Assembly: GCA_016840465.1 (NCBI GenBank) | Contig: JAEOSH010000066.1 | Coordinates: 1 to 10,867, forward strand | Length of the DNA stretch: 10,867 nt | From: Candidatus Baldrarchaeum yapensis | GTDB lineage: Archaea; Asgardarchaeota; Baldrarchaeia; Baldrarchaeales; Baldrarchaeaceae | Reading direction: 5' to 3' | In this document: positions 6,248 to 10,867 of the stretch, piece after piece | Layout: each line of letters opens with the position of its first letter | Position numbering within the stretch: the first letter of the stretch is position 1 | Translations under genes and position numbers: made by a program | The notes under the pieces: generated by a model | The model's database searches: none | The model's input: only the letters and a program-made list of their open reading frames with translations | Told to the model about the DNA's origin: nothing

Positions 6248-6557
6248 AAATACCCTAAAAAGATACCTCGGAGATAAACTAATCTGTTGCGACCTCGAAT
6301 ACGACGAAAAGTACGGAAATTGCATAAGAGTCCTAGTCTCCGATAACGCAAGCAACGCCGTGAAAATATGGTTACAAGTTCTGGATGGCGTAAAACACCT
6401 CGGAGTTCCCATATTCTTCGAGTGGCTCGGAGAAAACGACCTGAGTCCAGAAGAACTTGGCATGCACGTCGCCAACGCACTCACTAAAATGGAATTACAT
6501 CCCGCAACAGAAAAACCCATAGACATCCTGAAAATACTGAAGGAGGAGAGGGAGTAA
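6216..6557 (+). CDS. Unknown protein coupled to the 5999 gene
   Basis: A 113-residue protein that I do not recognise. Seen: 'MVGLEILDVIKNTLKRYLGD', a strand rich in C/D/E ('LICCDLEYDE'), 'IRVLVSDNASNAVKIWLQVL' (strand-helix), 'VPIFFEWLGENDLSPEELG' and a C-terminal helix ending in 'LKEERE'. The alternation of strands and helices suggests a small alpha/beta domain; no catalytic motif, signal peptide or membrane segment is visible. The ATG at 6216 overlaps the previous gene by 32 nt. A TTG at 6204 is the alternative; its GGTGA site at 6190-6194 is better placed, whereas AGGAG lies only 2 nt from the ATG. The pairing with an antitoxin-like small gene suggests a two-component module, possibly toxin-antitoxin, but that is inference. 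Confidence 0.6.
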   Translation: MVGLEILDVIKNTLKRYLGDKLICCDLEYDEKYGNCIRVLVSDNASNAVKIWLQVLDGVKHLGVPIFFEWLGENDLSPEELGMHVANALTKMELHPATEKPIDILKILKEERE

Positions 6558-6572
6558 GAGAGGGACCCATCC

Positions 6573-6898
6573 TTGGGGAGAAAACTCATAAGAACTCTCC
6601 AGGCACTCCTCAATAATATACATCGACCCTTCGAAAAGTGCAGATCCGTAACCTCTCTGGTCTTAAACTTCCCGTTCAAGAAACTACCTATCAGATTCGT
6701 AGACTCCGAAAACTTCTATAATCTCGAGCAAATTGCCATTCCCAGCATAAATGCGCCAAAGATCTTTAAACTGGCCATTGACACATTACCATATATCAGA
6801 ATAAGGACTCTGGAAGCATTGGTCGTACTTAAATTACGGTTTTTCCAGCAGACTCGACATTAAGAAACTTAAAGGATAAAGGAGTTAGTACAGGTTAA
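6573..6898 (+). pseudogene. Remnant of a nucleotidyltransferase-like (AbiEii/MNT-type) gene
   Basis: The open frame to 6863 reads through 'VTSLVLNFPFKKLPIRFVD' to 'PYIRIRTLEALVVLKLRF', then stops. The last segment resembles the C-terminal region of AbiEii/DUF6036-type nucleotidyltransferases (E-x-L-x3-KL-x(n)-RD-I-x2-L). The matching continuation appears in other frames: 'DIKKL' from 6856 (+1) and 'LKDKGVSTG' from 6869, ending at 6896-6898. Two small indels would join them. The catalytic N-terminal half with a GSxxRGxxxxxSDxD-type motif is absent, and there is no good start codon (TTG at 6573 without a clear ribosome-binding site). A decayed 5'-truncated gene explains this best, but the family assignment is tentative. 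Confidence 0.35.
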
Positions 6899-6908
6899 TA
6901 GTTGGAAA

Positions 6909-7010
6909 ATGGAGATCATTGAAGAAAAATTCACAAGATTCTTAAATACTCTCAACAATTCTACAATCTTTCTATCCGCTCTTTCCAAAAATGGGACAGA
7001 AGATTATTAA
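6909..7010 (+). CDS. 33-codon ORF after the nucleotidyltransferase remnant
   Basis: ATG at 6909 to TAA at 7008 encodes 33 residues beginning 'MEIIEEKFTRFLNTLNN', a helical and fairly protein-like sequence, 10 nt beyond the end of the remnant. The position matches that of a HEPN/MNT-type helical partner gene, of which this could be the 5' stub. No strong ribosome-binding site is visible. Confidence 0.2.
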   Translation: MEIIEEKFTRFLNTLNNSTIFLSALSKNGTEDY

Positions 7011-7042
7011 GAACCAACGGCATCATTACTGTGAACTATATA

Positions 7043-7420
7043 TTAACGTGCTTTCCATTTGAGCAGTAACATGGAAATTTCATCGAGTACTTCTAGGAGC
7101 GATATAGGATATGCTTCTATCACTCTGCCATCTGCCAAATGCTTATGATGGGGATAGCTACTCAGTTCTTTATGGTGAGGCGCATTATCATATCTAAAAA
7201 TTAGGTTGTTATCGCGATCTGTATAATGAAATCTGTAGGAGATTCTTTCAAGTTTTTCTTCTTCGGAAACTATGTACTCTAGGAATGTGAGCTTTGAGCC
7301 ATCAATGAATACTATGGTTCCCCGTAGGACTAGACGTGTTGGAGCCCGTCGCTCTATGCTGATAGATGATAGTGATATTAACGGCTTGAGCAACCTTAGT
7401 TTTTCCTCAACTCTTCCCAC
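7043..7420 (-). CDS. TumE-like toxin (DUF6516 family)
   Basis: A 125-residue protein of the DUF6516/TumE-type toxin family. Seen: an N-terminal helix, 'RLVLRGTIVFIDGSKLTFLEYI' as two strands (29-50), 'ISYRFHYTDRDNNLIFRYDNAPHH' (60-83) and the hallmark 'YPHHKHLADG' (89-98), with H82, H83, H91, H92 and H94. Family knowledge: these are toxins of type II-like toxin-antitoxin modules with a small partner encoded just upstream, as here. The start is a GTG at 7420 with GGAG 5 nt upstream, overlapping the partner's end by 14 nt, so the toxin is translationally coupled to it. All the recognisable His residues are present, so the protein may be active. The molecular target is not visible from sequence. 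Confidence 0.78.
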   Translation of the reverse strand: MGRVEEKLRLLKPLISLSSISIERRAPTRLVLRGTIVFIDGSKLTFLEYIVSEEEKLERISYRFHYTDRDNNLIFRYDNAPHHKELSSYPHHKHLADGRVIEAYPISLLEVLDEISMLLLKWKAR

Positions 7421-7730
7421 GTACTCCTCTAATGCTATCTCTGATCACCTTTCTGAGTTCCTCATATTCCTCCTTAGCCTTCTCGAGAAAAACAAGCTCC
7501 CCGTACCACGCCATATAGTCCTCATTATCACCCAGTAGTCCCTGACGATACTTCTCCATGAACTCACGGGAACTCATGCCGTACTTTGACTCGTACTTTC
7601 TGATTTTCTCCTCCGTGGCGGAAATCTCCATCGCGAGTCTTCTGAGGGAGTCTTCAAGCGCCCTGACAACCATCGGGAGAATTTTCCTAGGCACCCTTAC
7701 CTCCGCGTAAGACACGCCAATAACCTCCAT
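7407..7730 (-). CDS. Antitoxin-like partner of the TumE-like toxin
   Basis: A 107-residue, mostly helical, highly charged protein. It opens 'MEVIGVSYAEVRVPRKILPMVV' (strand then helix) and continues with a long heptad-like stretch 'LAMEISATEEKIRKYESKYG' and 'ELVFLEKAKEEYEELRKVI' typical of coiled-coil antitoxins. The first strand could be a DNA-binding ribbon. It is encoded upstream of, and overlaps by 14 nt, the toxin gene, the usual order. I chose the ATG at 7730 over the in-frame GTG at 7745 because a TTTATA box at 7753-7758 places transcription start at about 7729-7730, i.e. a leaderless mRNA. Antitoxin function is inferred from context. Confidence 0.68.
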   Translation of the reverse strand: MEVIGVSYAEVRVPRKILPMVVRALEDSLRRLAMEISATEEKIRKYESKYGMSSREFMEKYRQGLLGDNEDYMAWYGELVFLEKAKEEYEELRKVIRDSIRGVRGKS

Positions 7731-7752
7731 CACTATAACGCCCACTTAGGCT

Positions 7753-7758
7753 TATAAA
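7753..7758 (-). promoter_or_regulatory. TATA box of the toxin-antitoxin operon
   Basis: The minus strand reads AGTTTATAAG here. Its centre lies about 25-26 nt upstream of the ATG at 7730, the spacing expected for a leaderless archaeal transcript. Confidence 0.5.
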
Positions 7759-7811
7759 CTCCCCTAAGAAGATATCAAGAAGAGACTCTCATAACGCCAA
7801 GAACGCACTTA

Positions 7812-8151
7812 TTAGGGAATAATTATTCCTAACTCCAAAAATTTGTTAACTAACTTGATGATGGCCTCCTTGCTTAGACGGTCAGGTGGCGGTCTCTTCA
7901 CAAGACGCAAATACACTAGTTAATCTTTCAGATGGCTCATGAACAAGATCTCTCGTGTACATAATCCAACTAAGTTGCCGATAACCATCATCGATCCTCC
8001 TGAACAGCACCCCTAAATTCCTGCACGCTTGCTTTAAACATAATCCCTTTCTCCCTAACTTTAGCTCAAAATCTGCAGAAGAGCAGAAAGTTGTCACAAT
8101 TTTGTCTCGATGTCTAACCGCCGATGTTCCATGGCACACTCCCCCATACAA
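7812..8151 (-). pseudogene. Frameshifted gene of unknown family
   Basis: From about 8151 the minus strand is open through 'CLKQACRNLGVLFRRIDDGY' and 'WIMYTRDLVHEPSERL', then ends at 7882 with a poor tail (SVFASCEETAT). In the next frame the tail is clearly protein-like: 'VYLRLVKRPPPDRLSKEAII' followed by 'KLVNKFLELGIIIP' and TAA at 7812-7814. A single-base indel near 7915 would join them into one protein of about 110 residues, basic and mainly helical. A further disruption is possible at the 5' end: GGGGGAG precedes an ATG at 8132 whose frame ('MEHRRLDIETKL') stops after 12 codons. A TATA-like TTTTAAATTT lies near 8187-8196. I do not recognise the family. It appears to be a recently broken gene. 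Confidence 0.45.
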
Positions 8152-8186
8152 TTTGAATTCTCCCCACTATGTACCGTCCTAATGGA

Positions 8187-8196
8187 AATTTAAAAG
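8187..8196. promoter_or_regulatory. TATA-like box between the broken gene and the second ATPase
   Basis: AATTTAAAAG on the plus strand (CTTTTAAATT on the minus). Rightwards it places transcription start near 8217, about 20 nt before the ATPase ATG. Leftwards it gives a start near 8164, just before the broken gene. It may have served both directions. Confidence 0.4.
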
Positions 8197-8236
8197 ACCG
8201 AAAAACAATTATTGCTAGTAGTCCTGAATTCGAAGA

Positions 8237-9499
8237 ATGAGGGTGGCATATTTGCCTCTGCTAAGAAATATTGAAATCAAAGATTTTAGAGCGATAGCGG
8301 ATGTGAAATTGGAACTAAATAGGGTGAATGTCATCGTAGGGCGAAATAACACCGGAAAAACCTCCATACTTGAAGCCTTGGCTCTCCTCCTCACCTCATA
8401 CAATGATTATAAGGACGCCCTCGGAAACGATGTCCTAAAATTAGTAGCGAGTAGAGGGGGATACACGTACCTTAAAAGGATTAACGCCGAGATGGCAGTA
8501 ATAAAAGCCCAGACCACTAATGGTGAGGAACTCTCTCTTTACTTCGTAACGGACAAAAACGGGCTTGAGAAGTTAAGTGACATTCCAATACTACAGAAAG
8601 CTGTCCATATCACCATAAGTAGGATTGTTGATGAGGAAATTGAGAAAAAAATTCGAGATTTGGAAGCAAAAATAGATGAACTGAAACGAAGGACTACACC
8701 TTTTTCTAGAACTTTCTTAACTTTTACACCAACGGGCCCTTACGATGAGGAATTAAATGAAACACAAAGACTTTTAAAATTGTATAAGGAGTCAAGAGAC
8801 GTCGCAGCAGAAAAAACTCGCCAAGAACTTCTCAGAAAATTCAGTTTCCTATCAATAGCACTCATTAATAACGAACCCATCGGGGCACACCTAACTATAA
8901 AGTCCGAATTCTATGAAGAAACGAAATCTGCCAAGTTTAAGGAGTATAAACCTCCTGTTTTGGTCAACGTTGGGCTGCAAAGAGATGCTCCAAATAAAAG
9001 TAGTATTTTAGATAAGTTGCCCGTCGACGTACTGATAGACGCACTGGAAAAACTAAAAAACATAATACCCTACTTCTATGACTACAGGAATGGAATGATA
9101 ATTTTTAACTACGCGGGTAGACGTGAAATCGTGCCACTGTCATCCGTTGGCGCCGGCTTTCTCACTTTCCTAGATACCCTCATAACAGCGATCTTAGGCA
9201 TCAATGTCAATATCATAGAAGAGCCGGAGATGCATATGCACCCAAGCTTTCTAGAACAGTTCTGCAGAGAGTTGCTCAACATAATCGACACCTACGATAT
9301 ACAATATATCATGACAACCCATAGCATTGAGTTCCTCCAATATCTCTTCGAATACGCGAAAGACTTGAGAAAACTCGATATCATTAACGTGATCAGAATG
9401 TACAGACTGCCAAATGGCGAAATAGACTACGAAGTCCTCAACGGAAAAGCCGCAATTGAGGAACTCGAAGACATAAAGGGCGATCTGCGTGGCCCGTAA
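8237..9499 (+). CDS. OLD-like AAA ATPase
   Basis: A 420-residue ABC-type ATPase of the AAA_15/AAA_21 group. Seen: 'LLRNIEIKDFRAIADVKLEL' (8-27), Walker A GRNNTGKTS (35-43), a helical insert with likely coiled coil around 128-152 and 172-204, the signature-like segment LSSVGAG (301-307), Walker B 'NIIEEPEMHMHP' (E328, E329, H333, H335) and the switch TTHS (360-363). It ends about 57 residues later without its own nuclease, and an 11-nt overlap leads into a TOPRIM gene. The pair looks like an OLD protein split in two, or like PARIS AriA/AriB or a Gabija GajA split, families that act in phage defence. The ATG at 8237 is used; a TTG at 8252 behind GAGGGTGG is a credible alternative start giving 415 residues. 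Confidence 0.88.
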   Translation: MRVAYLPLLRNIEIKDFRAIADVKLELNRVNVIVGRNNTGKTSILEALALLLTSYNDYKDALGNDVLKLVASRGGYTYLKRINAEMAVIKAQTTNGEELSLYFVTDKNGLEKLSDIPILQKAVHITISRIVDEEIEKKIRDLEAKIDELKRRTTPFSRTFLTFTPTGPYDEELNETQRLLKLYKESRDVAAEKTRQELLRKFSFLSIALINNEPIGAHLTIKSEFYEETKSAKFKEYKPPVLVNVGLQRDAPNKSSILDKLPVDVLIDALEKLKNIIPYFYDYRNGMIIFNYAGRREIVPLSSVGAGFLTFLDTLITAILGINVNIIEEPEMHMHPSFLEQFCRELLNIIDTYDIQYIMTTHSIEFLQYLFEYAKDLRKLDIINVIRMYRLPNGEIDYEVLNGKAAIEELEDIKGDLRGP

Positions 9500-10025
9500 T
9501 CCAGTACTCATCCTGTGCGAAGGTGAAAACGATTACAACTTCCTTAAAAGCATAATAACCGAAAGAACTACACTCTCCAACTACAACGAAAAGGACAGAA
9601 CGATCAGAAAAATGTGGATGAAAATATACCCGACAAACGCGATAATAATCGTGGAAGGAGGTAAAGAAAGACTCCTGCGAAACGCCTCCATACTCGTATC
9701 AAAAATGCGCAGCATCCCTAAAAACCAAAACATTCTCATCATGGTGGACTGCAACCGAAAAACTCCAAAAAGAATGTCAGAAGACATTCATAGAAGAATA
9801 TGTAACATCATAAACGACCCCACGAGATTCCCAACGCACAAACCAACAGCAGAACTCAAACCCCTAGGTTACTTCCACTTTCTGATACAAATTACTTACC
9901 CCACTAGCACCACCCTTTCCATGCATGTCCTAACCGTTCCACACTCGCTGGAATACTGGACAAACAAAGTAAATGACTTTAATCAACTCATACGGGAAAG
10001 ATGGGTCAAGGAACTATCGGAATAA
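9489..10025 (+). CDS. DUF3226-like TOPRIM protein, partner of the ATPase
   Basis: A 178-residue protein with a TOPRIM fold of the DUF3226 kind. Seen: the first strand and acidic turn 'VLILCEGENDYNFLKSII' (6-23; E11), 'IIIVEGGKERLLRNASIL' before residue 75, and the second strand 'ILIMVDCN' with D87. The classical TOPRIM DxD reads D87-C-N89, so the second acid is replaced by Asn. The last 60 residues hold an aromatic and Thr-rich segment with 'LEYWTNKVNDFNQLI'. Family knowledge: TOPRIM domains in OLD-type systems cut nucleic acid using a conserved Glu and two Asp; the substitution could weaken catalysis or point to another function. The start is a GTG at 9489, 11 nt inside the ATPase gene, which implies coupling and probably a complex. 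Confidence 0.75.
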   Translation: MARNPVLILCEGENDYNFLKSIITERTTLSNYNEKDRTIRKMWMKIYPTNAIIIVEGGKERLLRNASILVSKMRSIPKNQNILIMVDCNRKTPKRMSEDIHRRICNIINDPTRFPTHKPTAELKPLGYFHFLIQITYPTSTTLSMHVLTVPHSLEYWTNKVNDFNQLIRERWVKELSE

Positions 10026-10437
10026 ACGCTAATAAATGATCGTAGAAGAGTTAATTTGGAGCCGCAAGTTGCAATATGCTCCCAAATAAGCGAACCTCAT
10101 AATTCGCTAGGAAGATAGAACTCACTAAAAACTTTCACCGACTTCTCCGGGATAGATGGAGAGATGGCGCGGCTCTGGATCATAGGAAGTCTAGGAAACG
10201 CGTAATCCTTGCGGTATACGTATCATGGCTGGAAACGAACTCGATGCGCTTCCATGAGGGCGATCGAGAAAGTTAATTAATAACCTCAAACCTCGGAAAC
10301 CTAAACCACAAAAATTAGACAAAAATGCTAATTCTACCCCTAAGCCTTTTTAGCCCTGCCTAGTATAGTATCCCATCAGCCGACTTGCTACACCTCAAAT
10401 TTAAAAAAGACTTAATAACTTTAAAGACTCTACCTGA
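10026..10437. other. Gene-free spacer with one suggestive open frame
   Basis: About 410 bases without a supportable gene. Between 10103 and 10276 one plus-strand frame is open for 57 codons ('RKIELTKNFHRLLRDRW' ... 'VILAVYVSWLETN') but has no usable start and matches no family I know. It may be debris of a lost gene. A T5 tract at 10346-10350 and TATA-like AATTTAAAAA near 10397-10406 precede the next gene. Confidence 0.35.
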
Positions 10438-10506
10438 ATGCCAAGTTTTAGGGGAATAAATACTGACAAATCGAAATATTATGATGGTGAAAAAAGGGTG
10501 TACGAT

Positions 10507-10867
10507 ATGCTCACAAATGAGGAAATTTTGCTGACGGTATTGTACTTATGTGGGGGATCAATCCGAGGACTCACCCGATTGCACAAGATAATGTTCCTCC
10601 TCCAGAAAGAACTAAATTTCGGCAATTTCGTCTTTAAACCATCAAATTTCGGCCCATGGTCCGCAAATCTCAACAACCTACTAAGAAGACTCGAAGAAGA
10701 GAATCTAATACGAATAGTAGAAGTTGAGGAAGAGTTCCGCCCACACAGGGAGAACCCCCTCAAAATAATCACTACAACGGCAAGAGGGTTCGAAAAGGGC
10801 AAAGAAATATTTCGTAACCTGGAGAAAAAGGACAGAATTTCCGCAATTTTTCAGCAAGATTGCGGAA
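10507..10867 (+). CDS. Winged-helix protein, 3' end beyond the window
   Basis: An open frame that runs off the end after about 120 residues. Seen: 'MLTNEEILLTVLYLCGGSI' (helix), 'LTRLHKIMFLLQKELNF' (residues 22-38), 'FVFKPSNFGPWS' (41-52), 'LNNLLRRLEEENLIRI', then a wing-like strand and a charged helix 'GFEKGKEIFRNLEKKDR'. The R-L-x-K-I-x-F-L-L and F.P..FGP(W/Y)S motifs recall archaeal YwgA/DUF4065-like winged-helix proteins, which include regulators and antitoxin-like factors. The ATG at 10507 is preceded by AGGGTG with a 6-nt spacer; an in-frame ATG at 10438 would add 23 residues and is possible. It may regulate or belong to the cassette further right, or to the ATPase-TOPRIM pair upstream. 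Confidence 0.7.
   Translation, partial: MLTNEEILLTVLYLCGGSIRGLTRLHKIMFLLQKELNFGNFVFKPSNFGPWSANLNNLLRRLEEENLIRIVEVEEEFRPHRENPLKIITTTARGFEKGKEIFRNLEKKDRISAIFQQDCG

Noticed and set aside
5945-6679. 244-codon minus-strand frame opposite the 5999-6557 pair
   Set aside because: Long but Ser/Phe-rich and antisense to two genes with good starts and codon use. It also crosses the promoter region. I see no family motif in it.
10786-10800. GGGTTCGA, a tRNA T-loop-like string
   Set aside because: It encodes the R-G-F-E part of the winged-helix protein and there is no flanking acceptor or anticodon stem pairing.
10479-10802. 107-codon minus-strand frame at the right end
   Set aside because: It is antisense to the winged-helix gene, whose motifs (LTRLHKIMFLL, FGPWS) are clear.

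Overview
The window looks like a stretch of accessory, defence-island-like DNA from a thermophilic archaeon, probably in the Thermoproteota/Korarchaeota neighbourhood. I cannot name the species. The evidence is archaeal TATA-like boxes (ATTTAAAT, TTTATA, TATATA) about 26 nt upstream of starts or inferred transcription starts, some apparently leaderless starts, GGAGG/GGTGA ribosome-binding sites elsewhere, frequent GTG/TTG starts, AGA/AGG-rich arginine codons, and protein families typical of archaea (DUF365, archaeal EVE, DUF3226-like TOPRIM, TumE-like toxin, DUF433). No tRNA, rRNA, CRISPR array or insertion sequence was seen.

Layout. 19-489 (+): a NucS-like PD-(D/E)XK nuclease with a C-terminal zinc ribbon. 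831-2179 (+): a two-gene operon of a DUF6884 protein and a GIY-YIG nuclease-like protein, overlapping by ATGA. 2343-3325: a divergent pair of PUA-superfamily proteins, EVE (-) and DUF365 (+), that may share one palindromic TATA box. 3510-5346 (-): an OLD/RecF-like ATPase overlapping a small PD-(D/E)XK nuclease. 5574-5786 (-): a DUF433 antitoxin-like gene without its usual toxin. 5999-6557 (+): two overlapping genes of unknown function. 6573-6898 (+): a likely nucleotidyltransferase remnant. 7043-7730 (-): a TumE-like toxin with a small antitoxin-like partner. 7812-8151 (-): a probable frameshifted pseudogene. 8237-10025 (+): a second OLD-like ATPase overlapping a TOPRIM protein. 10507 to the end (+): the start of a winged-helix protein.

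How the parts may work together. Two independent ATPase-plus-nuclease cassettes share the same ATPase architecture (GRNNxGKS/T Walker A, EEPExHxHP Walker B, TTHS switch) but have different nuclease partners, PD-(D/E)XK in one and TOPRIM in the other. This resembles split versions of OLD, Gabija or PARIS-type defence. The left third holds two nucleases, a DUF6884 protein and two PUA-like proteins; PUA-like folds often bind modified bases, so modified nucleic acid recognition is a reasonable hypothesis, but that is inference. Toxin-antitoxin pieces and decayed genes in between fit a high-turnover region. All functions rest on motif recognition by eye, with no database search.
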